A stretch of DNA of 64,000 nucleotides from Buxus sempervirens (Eukaryota; Streptophyta; Magnoliopsida; Buxales; Buxaceae), in assembly GCA_947561395.2 (NCBI GenBank), contig OX387185.1, positions 41,426,602 to 41,490,601 of the forward strand, read 5' to 3'. This document shows positions 23,886-35,489 of this stretch, one piece after another (positions within the stretch are counted from its first letter, which is position 1; each line of letters begins with the position of its first letter). Position numbers and translations under genes: made by a program. The notes under the pieces are model-generated. The model had not been told where the DNA came from, did not search any database, and saw only the letters and a list, made by a program, of their open reading frames with translations.

Positions 23886-25839
23886 TCAATTCAAGAAAGT
23901 AAACAGTCCCAAGTCAAGTGCTTCTTCTTCTTTACAAGTTCTGCATAGAAACCCACCTGAGCAGAGGGGATACACCCATTGACCAGCATGTAGATTGCAG
24001 TTTGGCTTGTTACACATGTTACATTCGGGACGTTGAAGCCAACAATCCGAACACAGTAGATCCATGCACAGAGTCACCTCCATTTCCCCAAAGTCCACAC
24101 ATCCACCACACTCCTCGCACCTCGGGATGCAGTGGTAGCATCCTCTACATACAGTTAGCGGATGTTGCTGCTCGCTGCTGCAACTCTCTCTTGGGCAATC
24201 AAACACCACATCCACATCTTCGCACTTTGGGCAGATCTCCACATCGACGGGACGAACGGGGTCTTTGTTTCTGAGTTCTGAAGAACATCTATGGTCAAGA
24301 AATGTCATAGGCTGCTGCTGCTGCTGCATTTGCAGAGGGCTGATTTGAAGGCAAGTGTGTATAACTTCTTGGTATTCTTTATATGTGAAGCAGAGACCAT
24401 GAATCTTCAGGAACTTCAGGTCTTGATTACGATCAGTCATCCTCTTTACGACTCTTACAACACCATCAGGAGTTAAACCATTGCACCGTGGTATAAAGAG
24501 CTGAATAAAAACACAAACAAGCATGATTTCTATACTTCCATGCACCAAGTAAATACTTGACAAGAAAAAGAGAAGGAATAATGAGAGCTTCAAGATATAT
24601 TCTTGGTGGGTATATATCAAAAGAAACTGAGAAAGTGTTGCAGTCATTGTTAGATGAAGATGCTGAAAGATTCCTCATTGAATATCTTAATCTTAATTAT
24701 GAAAATAACTAATATAGCAGCTTCTTCAGCCATAAGGGTTACTCATAATTGCAGAGGAATCCGGATGATTAATTTGAAGAAACTTAAACAAGACGAAATC
24801 GCTTATCCATGTTCTATTCACTTTAATCCCAAAAATTGAACTTAGTTTTCAGATAAAAAAAAATACAAAAATAACAACAACAAATTGCTTTATCCTGACT
24901 AGTTTTGTTGAGGGTTAGTTTTCATCCTAATCTTAGTCTCTAGTGATTCAAATAATTTAGCTTTTCAGGGGATGTCAACCTTGAGTTGCTTGATTATGAA
25001 CTCAAGTTCTCCACTCCCAATTAAGCATAGAAGTTCTTTATTGTAGAACCACTTCTATCTGAAATTAATGGAAGACGCTACAAGTTCCCAGTATAGTTAA
25101 CACTTTTTCAGATTAGGAAAAGTTAAAAAGGCTTATATGACATGAAGCTTATCCCAGATTGATCAAATTACCCTAAAAATGGCATGAGAAGGTTTTACTG
25201 ATCCATAACAAGGAGCAATTCTTTATTGTAGAACCACTTCTATCTGAAATTAATGGAAGACGCTAACAAGTTCCCAGTATAGTTAACACTTTTTCAGATT
25301 AGGAAAAGTTAAAAAGGCTTATATGACATGAAGCTTATCCCAGATTGATCAAATTACCCCAAAAATGGTATGAGAAGGTTTTACTGATCCATAACAAGGA
25401 GCAATTCTCACCAATCAAATATTATCCAGTCCAATCCCGTTCTCAAGCAAGAAAATCTAAGCAGAATGAAGGGTGCAAGACACAAACAAGAACAAGAGGA
25501 GGTGGCGTCTCATCACTGTACCTTGTTGATGTGAGGATTGTTCTCTGTGACCCGTTGAAGGCCTTTTTCCGTAATCGACGCGCATTCAAACAGAGCCAAA
25601 GTTCTCAGCCTACCTTGAGCTTTTGAAGTGATTTTCAGAAGAATGGCATCCGTAAGGCGTAAATTCAGAGGCCAATCGACGAAAAGATCCACCCACAGTG
25701 AGGCATCATCGTTGACTGCATCTCTCAGTGATCTGCAAACCTCACTCACACTGAGAAGGCCTGATAAAGGAAGGTAAGCTAGGGCATAGAAAATCGCCTC
25801 GTGGGGTTCCCCTGCTTCCACCATTTCTTCGTCAATCAC
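23886..25839 (-). CDS. SKIP28: F-box protein SKIP28-like, copy A
   Basis: Two exons, 25839-25522 (106 codons) and 24500-23886, joined in phase 0 (NPHINK then LFIPRCNGL) through a 1021-bp GT-AG intron. The product is 310 residues. The N-terminal F-box (about residues 12-55, LAYLPLSGLL...VCRSLRD...LWVDLFV) should bind SKP1 in an SCF ubiquitin ligase. A short LRR-like stretch follows, then a Gln run, then a cysteine-rich C-terminus (CPKC, CPRESC, CRGCYHCIPRCEECGGC, CSDCW, CNMCNKPNC) likely binding zinc, the layout of Arabidopsis SKIP28. The substrate is unknown. A 185-bp tandem duplication lies in the intron, and a hAT-like element sits about 150 bp upstream of the ATG. Confidence 0.88.
25034..25403. 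repeat. 185-bp tandem duplication in the SKIP28-A intron
   Basis: Copies begin TTCTTTATTGTAGAACC at 25034 and 25219 and are almost identical. Copy B of the gene has only one such unit (about 32956-33120), so the duplication came after the gene duplication. Confidence 0.92.
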
Positions 25840-25991
25840 AATTCACAACCGCAGAGCCTTCCTTCGCAATGAAGAAGAGAGAGAGAAGCACAGAGTCTGA
25901 GAGACAACACGAATCAAACAAAATAAATAACGAGAAAAAGACCAAGAAATGAGCCTATTTCTTGTTGACCAATTTCTTGTATACCAGTAAT

Positions 25992-26729
25992 TACAGCTGT
26001 AAATAGGGCGGGTTGGGCTGGGTTTGGATGAGTTCGGGTTCAACCCAATCTAAAATCAATTGGCCCAAACTCACCTTGGCCCGCTCTAAACCCAAACTGC
26101 TTGAACCCAAACTGAACCTTAAAATTATTTCTCAAGTTTGAACTGGGTTCGGATTGGCCCAAATTAATTGGATCTATCAAGGATCTAATAAAATATAATG
26201 GCAAATGCAACAAATTTATAATGTTTTTAATATAAGAAAGCAAAAAACTAAGTTTTTAAATTATAACATTTCTAAGGTTTATTGACCAAATTATAAGACA
26301 ACACATTCAATGTTATGAAAGAAATACTTACTGAAAATGAGGTCCTTTGTAAATCTCAAGTCACTATCCATACAAAGGTCAACATTATCAACATTTTTAA
26401 ATCTTGAAAAGGTTCTAGGTTTGAAGCTTTATACTCAATTCTATTGAACCTTATCTTTTGGAGAATTGATTGGAAAAGTAGAGAGAAAGGGCTTAAAGTT
26501 TGAAAGAACTTAGGAAGAAGATGGGGTTTGTGATAAGTCATTTAACCTTGGCTTTATATAGTTCGGACTTTTCGGGTTTTTCGGACTATGAGGTGCAAAC
26601 CCAAGCCCAACCCAAACTCAAGTTCAGGCCTAAAATCAAACCCAAACCCAAAATAAAACTTTAGATCAGACTATTATTCGGGTTGGGTTGGGTGAGCTTA
26701 GGGTAGGCTGGGCAAAACTTACAACTCTA
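25992..26729. mobile_element. hAT-like element upstream of SKIP28-A
   Basis: A 738-bp element with ends TACAGCTGTAAATAGG and TTACAACTCTA (imperfectly inverted), an 8-bp flanking duplication CCAGTAAT (25984-25991) against CCAATAAT (26730-26737), and GGGTTGGG-type sub-terminal motifs. It has no coding capacity. Copy B of the gene lacks it at the matching position. Confidence 0.8.
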
Positions 26730-27418
26730 CCAATAATGGAATTGATTTTTGCTTCTTCTTCTTTTTTATTTTTTGAAGCAATAAACATCTTTGGACAATA
26801 AGCACTTTTGCTTTCCAAGAAACACAATTATATTTTTTTGGTTTCATTGTGAGAAGGAAAAACACTCACCGTCAAAAAATGCTTATGGTTCAAAAATAAA
26901 AAACAAAAGCAAAAATCAATACAACCTAAATGGAGCCTCATTAAAATAGTCATATATAGCTAATTTTTGGATGAAAGAATTAAAACATAACAGAAGAATT
27001 TACAAATCCATGTATAGGTGGTTCACTAAATTCTGATTCTTTAAATTGAAATTCCTAACATGTTAGGTTGTAATAAAGAATTAAAATTCTGAAACTTTAA
27101 TTTCATTGTAAATCCAATTCCAATGTTTGGTTGACATAGAGAAATCTACAATATTATTAAGAGAACCCTTTAAAGATTATTTATTGAGATTTGCTATCCA
27201 AATTGTCTCTCACTTTTTATTCTATTCACTTTTATCTCTTATTAATCACTTACACTTGTAACTACCTCCTATTATCCAAAACGCCCTCTAATTTTAGTTC
27301 TATTTACTTTTATCACCTTACAAATACAACTACTTACATTATCTAAAATGCCTCTCATTTTTAGGTTTCTTTTTCTTTTATCTCCCAATTAATCGCCTGC
27401 ACTTTTCTAGTTCTTTTA
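26730..27418. repeat. Segmental duplication unit 1: 5' flank of F-box copy A
   Basis: From about 26940 the sequence parallels 33675-34770 (for example TTTAAATTGAAATTCC and CCAAAACGCCCTCTAATTTTAG). It includes a MITE-like segment also found inverted at about 29165-29330 and 36248-36410. No gene. Confidence 0.75.
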
Positions 27419-28771
27419 GACTCTGTTTGTTTCATCGGAAAATATTTTCCGGTGGAAATTATTTTTGGGAAGAAAATTTTGTCCGGAAGAAAATTTTCCA
27501 AGTGTTCGGATGTAACATGGAAAATGTTTTATAATTTAATTCTTTTTTCTTTTTTTTTTTATACAAATGCAACTAAAAATACCTCCCCTAGGATCTAAAG
27601 TGGCTTGAGCGCTCCCTTATATAATTTCACCAAAATCTGTAACTGAACCTTGTAACTCCTCTGATTCCTATAATGCTCTGCTCTCGTATCTTCTCCCATG
27701 GGACTCGACCTGCTCAGAGATTGCCTCTAGGTTCCAAGTTAACTTTTCCGATATCTTGGCATCAAGCGGAATTTACCCAACCAACTCCTTGCCTCCGAAC
27801 CAATTCAAGCATTATCTCCAATTCAATTCAGCTAGAATCAGAAACCCAATTCACCATAAATCATCCTATTACATAACACCAGTTACATAACACCAGATAC
27901 GAAGATATGACAACAATCAAAAAAAGATCACCTATTCAAGAGAATCCAGATTCGAAAGCTAAACAATATTAGATCTGAGAGTAGGCATAAAAAGAACAGA
28001 GGGCGTGTTCATCCTCCCCGAACGTCCTTCTTTTTTTCTTTTCCGATTCCGTTGATTGAATTATGAAAAGAAATGGCTATCCATCTCAGTTTGAGAGAAG
28101 GAGAATTTTCGAATCTGAGATAGATGGGAAACAATATTAATAGAATAGTAATAGAGAGAGACGTTGGCGATCTTTTGTATCAGGCCAGCAGATTTCTCTG
28201 GCCATGGTGTCCCCAAGCCTTCTGTACTACTACCGAAAATCCCTGGTAGCTAGTATAATTGAATCCCATATTGAGACATCTCCTCCGGTCGAAATCCTCT
28301 GCTGATGTCTCAGCAAAACAAGAGGAATACCAGTGAGCCAGCCACTGACGACTCAGAACTTGTACCCTTCATCGATTATTAGATCTAGGGTTTTAGAAAG
28401 ATAAAAAGAGAAAGGAGCGTACCTGCTGCAACAGGGTTCTGCAATGAAGCCGAGAAATCCGCCACTCCCCAGCTACCTTCGTCGTGCTCCAGGAAGAAGA
28501 AGGGAGTCAAAGTCGTTCGTCGTGCCATTGGAGGAGGAAGAATAGAGTCGTGGTCGAGGAGAGTAAAATAATTGAAACACGAGAGTTTTATTTCCCTGCG
28601 GAAAATAACATCCGCTCAATTTTAACGGAAGTTATTTTCCGCTGATTTTCCTTGAATTTCGAAAATGTTTTCCTTCGGTTTTCTTTTTTCTCCAAAAACA
28701 AACATCCGGAAAATTTTAAAATTCCAGAAAATATTTTTTTTTCCTTGTTTTCCGATGAAACAAACAAAGCC
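27419..28771. mobile_element. PIF/Harbinger-like non-autonomous element
   Basis: Terminal inverted repeats of about 25 bp (GACTCTGTTTGTTTCATCGG and the complement of GGCTTTGTTTGTTTCATCGG) are flanked by the trinucleotide TTA on both sides (27416-27418 and 28772-28774). The paralogous segment near 34760 (TTTTAGTTCGC...) lacks it, confirming insertion. No transposase is seen; interior frames are not recognisable proteins. A hAT assignment is an alternative because the TIR is of a widespread type. Confidence 0.75.
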
Positions 28772-28799
28772 TTAATTTGCGCATAATGCATGCCTTTCT

Positions 28800-29033
28800 C
28801 CTAATTTATACTAGCAGGATGCACGTGCAATACTGCACGTGAAAAAGGATGTAGTAGAGGGAACAATTACAAAACTGCTTAAGTTTTAAATGAAAAAAAT
28901 TGAGTTGTTATGACAATTACACCCCTTTTATTAATGACTCTTAACAATATGAGGAATAATCCTTTTGAGAAGTTGCATATTGCGTTTGACACGTTTCCCA
29001 AGGGGTCTTCACACGTTATATATAGTACAGATA
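28800..29033. repeat. Dispersed repeat TACTAGCAGG...TTATATATAGTA
   Basis: Begins ACTAGCAGGATGCACGTGC and ends ACGTTATATATAGTACAGAT. Full or partial relatives lie at 45640-45862 and 48455-48532, with inverted or partial pieces near 41900-42080 and 22740-22790. Non-coding. Superfamily not identified. Confidence 0.65.
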
Positions 29034-29510
29034 AAAATCAATACATAATAAAATAAGAGGTTGTTTGGTGGTGGTTTTGGTAGTAGTGTTGAACTAGGTG
29101 TGGTGGTGGTTGTAGTTGTGATGGTGCTAATAATAGTGTTGGTAGTGATTGTTATTGTGCACTGATGCTAAAATTGGATTTACAATGAAATCAAAGTTTC
29201 TGAATTTTAATTCTCCACTACAACCTGACCAAGGAATTTCAATTTAAAGAATCAGAATTTAGTGAACCACAAATCTGTATATTTGCAATTCTCCTGTTAA
29301 GTTCTAATTCTTTGAGTCAAACACCCCATGAAATCTATAGAATAATCTTGAGATTATTAAAGACCGCAAGTACAAGAAGGTCTCAGTCAGAAAAGAACAG
29401 TGAATCCAGTGACCAACCCCACTTTATAGCTTTACCAAAGTCAAAAACATCTGCAGGTTTCTATGATTCATCTTCAAGGTGACTCTTCTTCTGTCATCAA
29501 ACTAACCTCG

Positions 29511-29529
29511 TTTTTTTTTTGGTAAACTG
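29511..29529 (-). mobile_element. Ultra-short retroposition scar
   Basis: A 19-bp insert made of ten Ts and GGTAAACTG is bounded by the 12-bp direct repeat AAACTAACCTCG (29499-29510 and 29530-29541). The paralogous unit at about 35134-35152 has the uninterrupted site. It looks like a poly(A) tail plus a few bases of a LINE-type insertion. Confidence 0.85.
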
Positions 29530-29889
29530 AAACTAACCTCGTTAGGTGCTAATACTATTCCATGGCGTATTAAAGGGATATTTAAAAAAAAAATTATGGC
29601 AGATAACCTGCAGAAAGCAAAAAAAAGAATTTCAAGCAAATGCATTCTGAGAAGAGATACCTGCATTACAAAAAAATTATCAATTTAAGTAGAACCCGTT
29701 AAGTTTTTGCGCTGCAAATAATAACGTGGGTAGAATCCATGAAAACAGAAGCCAGAAGAAAACATGAAGAAGCACACAATTGAAAATTCATTTTTTCCAA
29801 TGAGATCTGTTTAGTTTTACATGTAAATCTTTTGAACTGTATAATTTCAGAACCAAGAAGCTGTGGGACTCAAATCTGTAATAACTTAT

Positions 29890-31053
29890 TGTAGACACTT
29901 AAACATTTTGTGTCATCAAGTCAAAAAATTGACCAAGTCAAATAATTGACTTTAATAAATGAGATCAAATCCGAGACCAGGGCTTAACCAAAAAAATAAC
30001 CCGAATCAAACAAAATGATGGTTTGACCTGTAAATAATGAAATACGGGTCAAGATAAGCATCCTACAAATTCAACCCATTAACTTCAAATGGGCCCCACA
30101 AAGCAAGATACGGATTATATTTGTTACTAAAACAAAATAAATGTCTTTTGGTAACAAAGTTATGATGATCCAAAAAAGGAAAGTCACAACCCCGCAAATG
30201 GCATATAATATTAAAAAATAATTTAATATTCAAATAAATGCCCAAATCAAGATAAAGGGATTTCTCAGTATGGTATGCTCAATCAAATTTAAATTGCTGC
30301 CAAATGAGACGCACCCTGGTAAGGAAATTCTCAATCAAAAGAGATCCTTATATTAAGGCAAGTTCTCAAAACATTTGCCTATAAATAGAGAACCTCAATG
30401 AGAAGAAGGGACAATTTTCAAGCTCTAGAAGATTTGCCTAAAGCTTGAGAAAACTCTGCAGAAATCAAAAGAAGAAATCCAAGCTCTAGAAGACTTGCCT
30501 AAAGCTTGGGGAAACTTTATAGAAATCAAAAGGTGAATTAAAGCTTGGTAAAACTCTATAGAAATCAAAAGGTGAATTAAAGCTTGAGGAAACTCTATAG
30601 AAATCAAAAGGTGAATTCAAGCTATAGAAGTTCTACCTAAAACTTGGAAAAACTCTGCAGAAATTCAAAGGCTTGAAGAAATTCATTCAAGTCTACATCA
30701 AATTCATATTGTTTTCTCTTTCTCTTACCCATACTTCAAGAAAAGAGAAGACAAATCAAAACCACAAAAAGGAAGATCATTCTACAACTACATTTGGTTT
30801 GAGATCAAGCCTTATAGGCCCCAAATCGAAGATTGAAGTTTTGTTCGAGATCAAGTGCGTACAACCCTCGACATGAATATTGAAGTTTGACTCGAGATCA
30901 AGCTTGTGTAACCCTTGGATCAAAAACCCGTCAAGGAGATTAAATCAGTGAAGAATCACAAAGATTGTACCCATTTCTTCTTTTCAAATACAAATTGTAA
31001 TTTGTTTACATTATTTCTCGTCTTTTGTTTCGAACACAAAATTTGTGTTAACA
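29890..31053 (+). mobile_element. Solo LTR, Ty3/gypsy-like
   Basis: A 1164-bp unit starts TGTAGACACTTAAACA and ends TGTGTTAACA, with the 5-bp duplication CTTAT at 29885-29889 and 31054-31058. The paralogous unit at about 35485-35495 reads straight through (AACTTATCACTGATC), proving the insertion. A TATA box TATAAATAGAG lies at 30380-30390, identical to the one in the LTR at 10583-12994. The R/U5 part contains imperfect tandem repeats (30420-30670). No internal domain remains. Confidence 0.93.
30420..30670. repeat. Tandem repeats within the solo LTR
   Basis: About five imperfect units of 45-61 bp containing AAAGCTTG, AAACTCT and GAAATCAAAAGG. Confidence 0.85.
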
Positions 31054-31840
31054 CTTATCACTAATCTAAGGGCTCGATGACAGTCTTAAAAAGGAGGATG
31101 TGAACCTTGTCGATGAAGAAATAGAGGAAACCTCCTAAGGAATGTGTGACTAAAATGCAGTTGCAAGCTCGGCCATATGATGAATCAAATTCCTGTCAAA
31201 ACAAACGGGAAACCATCAAAGTCTGTGCAAAATACAGGCTTAATGTAATCAAATCTGAAACTATTCTAATATTTGGATTTAAGCGAAATACACAAACAAG
31301 CTGGGATCAACAATGGCTACACCAGGTTCCACTTGCTTAATTACCATACCGGATGATTATGTATACTTACTATTATAATTAAGTCGAGGTAGAAATCTTA
31401 AGCCAAATTTAAGTTCACAGACAATTTTCACATTTTCACCTACGCGAGAATTCATGTTTTGAGTATCCATCCATCAAAAACTTTCAAGAAACTTAAGCGA
31501 CTTCAAAACTTAATTATAACCACCAAGAGGGACATGGGGTAGTAACAGAAATCCAGAAGGCATTCTTATAGCTCTGCAACAAACTTCTGATAGAACATAG
31601 ATATACAACCAGTACTCTAGTAATGAAACTGAGATTTTTATATGTGGTAAGAGCCCATACAACATAGGGCCAAAGAGCCATCCAAGACAACCAGCCAGGG
31701 CACCTGATGATTGCATTAGATTTATATAAATGTATCATCATATAAAGTTATCTTTCAGGCATTGCCTAAGCAATAACCAGTAGGTAAACACTCCCCAAGT
31801 CAAATAAATGTATCATCATATACCTGAACTGGTCCCTATT
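31054..31840. repeat. Segmental duplication unit 2: 3' flank of F-box copy B
   Basis: Matches 35490-36200 throughout, including CTAAGGGCTCGATGACAGTC, and matches 23377-23880 from about 31170. Minus frames at 31510-31741 correspond to the hydrophobic frame of the third copy but are shifted and cut. No gene called. Confidence 0.85.
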
Positions 31841-33527
31841 TCAATTCAAGTAAGTAAACACTCCCAAGTCAAATGCTTCTTCTTCTTTACAAGTTCTGCA
31901 TACAAACCCGCCTGAGCTGCAGGGAATCACCCATTGGCCAGCATGTCGATTGCAGTTTGGCTTGTTACACATGTTACATTTGGGAAGCTGAAGCCAACAC
32001 TCCGAACACAGTACATCCATGCACAGACTCTCCTCCATTTCCAAAAAGTTCACACATCCACCACACTCCTCGCACCTCGGGATGCAGTGGCAGCATCCTC
32101 TACATACGGTTAGCGGATGTTGCCGCTTGCTGCTGCAACTCTCTCTTGGGCAATCAAACACCAGGTCCACATCTTTGCACTTTGGACAGATCTCAACATC
32201 AACTGGACGAATGGGGTCTTTGTTTCTGAGTTCTGACGAGCGTATATGGTCAAGAAATGTCATAGGCTGCTGCTGCTGCTGCTGCTGCAGTTGCAGAGGA
32301 CTAATTTGAAGGCAAGTGTGTATAGCTTCTAGGTTTTCTTTATATATGGCGCAGAGACCACGCATCTTCAGGAACTTCAGGTCTTGATTATGATCAGTCA
32401 TCCTCTTTACGACTCTCACAACACCATCAGGAGTTAAACCATTGCAACGTGGTATAAAGAGCTGAATAAAAACACAAACAAGAATGATTTCTATACTTCC
32501 ATGCACCAAGTAAATACTTGACAAGAAAAAGAGAGGGAGGAGCTTCCACTCCTCTTATGTATGCATAATGAGAGCTTCAAGATGAAGATGCTGAAAGGCT
32601 CCTCATTGAACATCTTAATCATAGTTATGAAAATAGCTAATATACATATTTGCAGCTTCTTCAACCATAAGGGTTACTCATAACTGCAGAGAAATCTGGC
32701 TGATTAATTTGACGTGAACTTAGTTTTCAGTAAAAAAAAATACAAAAATAACAACAAATTGCCTTATCCTGACTAGTTTAGTTGAGGGTTGGTAACACGA
32801 ACCCAGTTCCTTCATCCCAATCTTAGTCTCTAGTATTCCCAATAATTAGTTTTTCAGGGGATGTCAACCTTTTTTTTTTTTCTGGTGGAAAGGGGATGTC
32901 AACCTTGAGTTGCTTGATTATGAACTCAAGTTCTCCACTCCCAACTAAGCATAGAAGTTCTTTCTTGTAGAACCAATTCTATCTGAAATTAACGGAAGAT
33001 GCAAACAAGCTCCCACTATAGTTAACACTTTTTCAGATTAGGAAAAGTTAAAAAGCTTATATAACATGAAGCTTATCCCAGATTGAGCAAATACCCTAAA
33101 ACTGGTATGAGAAGGGTTTTAATTATAATTACCAACCAGAATAGCTATGCAGAATGAAGGGTCCAAGACACAAACAAGAACAAGAGGAGGCGGCGTCTCA
33201 TCGCTATACCTTATTGATGTGAGGATTATTCTCTGTGACCAGTTGAAGGCCTTTTTCCGTAATCGACGCGCATTCAAACAGAGCCAAAGTTCTCAGCCTA
33301 CCTTGAGCTTTTGACGTGATTTTCTGAAGAATGGCATCCGTAAGTCGTAAATTCAGAGGCCAATCGACGAAAAGATCCACCCACAGTGAGGCATCATCGT
33401 TGACTACATCTCTCAGTGATCGGCAAACCTCCCTCATCCTGAGAAGGCCTGATAAAGGAAGGTAAGCTAGGGCATAGAAAATCGCCTCGTGGGGTTCCCC
33501 TGCTTCCATCATTTCTTCTTCAATCAC
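31841..33527 (-). CDS. SKIP28: F-box protein SKIP28-like, copy B
   Basis: Two exons, 33527-33210 (106 codons) and 32461-31841, spliced in phase 0 at the same positions as copy A. The product is 312 residues, colinear with copy A: an N-terminal F-box, an LRR-like middle, a Gln tract two residues longer, and a cysteine-rich zinc-type C-terminus with all CxxC pairs kept. Replacements are scattered (for example MREVCRSLRDVVND and LPKCNMCNKPNCN), and both frames are open, so both copies are probably functional. The intron is shorter than in copy A because it lacks the 185-bp duplication, although it gained a 19-bp retroposition scar. Confidence 0.88.
32872..32890 (-). mobile_element. Ultra-short retroposition scar in the SKIP28-B intron
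   Basis: A 19-bp insert (T run plus CTGGTGGAA) lies between two copies of the 16-bp AGGGGATGTCAACCTT (32856-32871 and 32891-32906). Copy A has the single uninterrupted site near 24966-24983. Confidence 0.88.
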
Positions 33528-33985
33528 AATTTACAACCGCAGAGCCTTCCTTCGCAATGAAGAAGCGAGAGAGTTGGGCAGAGTCTGAGAGACAACAGGG
33601 ACCAAACAAAATAAATAAAGAGGAAAAGATCAAGAAATGAGCCACATGACTAAATTGACCCTCATTATAAATATCACAAAATAGCTAATTTTTGGGAAAA
33701 AAGAATTAAAACTTTACAGGAGAGTTTACAAATCTATGTATTTTTAGTTCACTAAAATTCTGATTCTTTAAATTGAAATTCCTTTGTTTGGTTGTAATTG
33801 AGAATTAAAAATTCTGAAACTTTGACTTCATTGTAAATCCAATTCTAGTGTTTGGTTGATATAAAGAAATCTATAATATTATAAAGAGAGCCTTAAGATT
33901 ATTTACTGAGATTTACTATCCAAATTGTCCCTTATTTTTTATTCTATTCATTTTTATCTCCCATTATTCACTTACACAAGTAACT

Positions 33986-34592
33986 TAAGGGTGCCAACGG
34001 TCCAGTCTTGGGTCGGCTTGGATCGGGCAATGCATTGGCATAATACAACTTATGTAGGCCCAAACCCAGGCTAGCCCTACATCGAGCCTAGGAGTGCTTG
34101 TCCAAGCTCGGCCCTATAAATTGTTATTAAACCCAAGCCCAACCCTTTTTTACTTATTTTTAATAACAAATATATATGTTGCTTAATAATAATTGTTTAT
34201 TTTTCTAATTTTAATAAACTTATATATGTATACATGGACACGCACGCACACACTAATTTAATAAGTTGTAAATAGTACAAACTACACTTATTATTACATT
34301 AACCTTATTATACGATCATAAAAAAAATATTAAAACACTATTGCAGCAACCTTATATGCGGAATATATATTTAGAATCTATATAAATAGTGTAAAAATAT
34401 TCCTAAACGAGTAAATTAATCTTTAAAGTGGGTTAGATCGGGCCATTAATGTCTCAACCCAAGCCCGCCCTATAATTTATATGACCCTTAAATATGAGAC
34501 CCGGCCTTGCCCCATAGGCTCAAAAACCCTTGCCAAGCCCGATCAAATATTGGGCTGGGCCATGCTGGCCGGCCGGGTCACCGTTGCCACAA
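33986..34592. mobile_element. hAT-like element in F-box copy B flank
   Basis: About 607 bp with ends AAGGGTGCCAACGG and CCGTTGCCACAA and sub-terminal GGGTCGG/CCAAGCCC motifs. The matching segment of copy A (near 27256-27280) reads across without it. The flanking duplication is eroded (AAGTAACT against TTATAACT). Confidence 0.7.
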
Positions 34593-35489
34593 TTATAACT
34601 ACATCCTATTATCCAAAACGCCCTCTAATTTTAGTTCTATTTACTTTTATTACCTTACAAATATAACTACTTACATTATCTAAAATGCCCTTCATTTTTA
34701 GTTTTGTTTTTCCTTTTATCTTGCCTACAGGCCCTACACCTTTTTAGTTGTTTTAGTTCGCTCGTGCCTTTCCCCTGTTTATATAAAAATCAATACATAA
34801 TAAAAGAAGGGTGATTTGGTGGTGGTAATGTTATGAGGGTGGCGGTGGTGTTGAACTAGGTGTAGTGGTAGTGGTGGTACTGCGAATAATAGTATTGGTG
34901 GTGATTGTTATTGTGTGGAGGTGCTAAAATTGGATTTGCAATGAAATCAATTTCAATGGTGCATCTCGTAGTAAGAATCCAAGAGCAAGTGGAATTTGCA
35001 GAGATTATTCTGGGAAATTCATAGGCGATTTAGCTTTAAAGTTGGGCAGATGCAGCATTGGAAGGACTTCAGTTGGCAAAACACATCTGCAGGTTTCGGT
35101 GATTCATCTTCAAGGTGGCTCTTCTTCTGTCATCAAACTAACCTCGTTAGGTGCTAATACTATTCCATGGCGTATTAAAGGGATTCTTTAAAAGAAAAAA
35201 ATGGCAGATAACCTACAGAGAGCAAGTTAAAGAATTTCAAGCAAATGCATTCCTAGAAGGGATGACCTGCAGTACAAAAATATCAATTTAAGTGGAACAC
35301 ATTACGTTTTTGCACTGAAAATAACTTGGGTAGACTCCATTAACACAGAAGAAAACATGAAGAAGCACAACAGTGAAATAGATCATTCATTTTTTCCAAT
35401 GACGTCTGTTTAGTTTAACATATATATCTTTTGAACTGTATAATTTCAGAACCAAGAAGCTACATGTGGGACTCAAATCTGTAATAACT
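34593..35489. repeat. Segmental duplication unit 2, distal part
   Basis: Parallels 27266-27418 and then 29034-29889 of unit 1, including a GGTGGT-rich stretch (34800-34910), CATCTGCAGGTTTC and ACTAACCTCGTTAGG. No gene. Confidence 0.8.
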
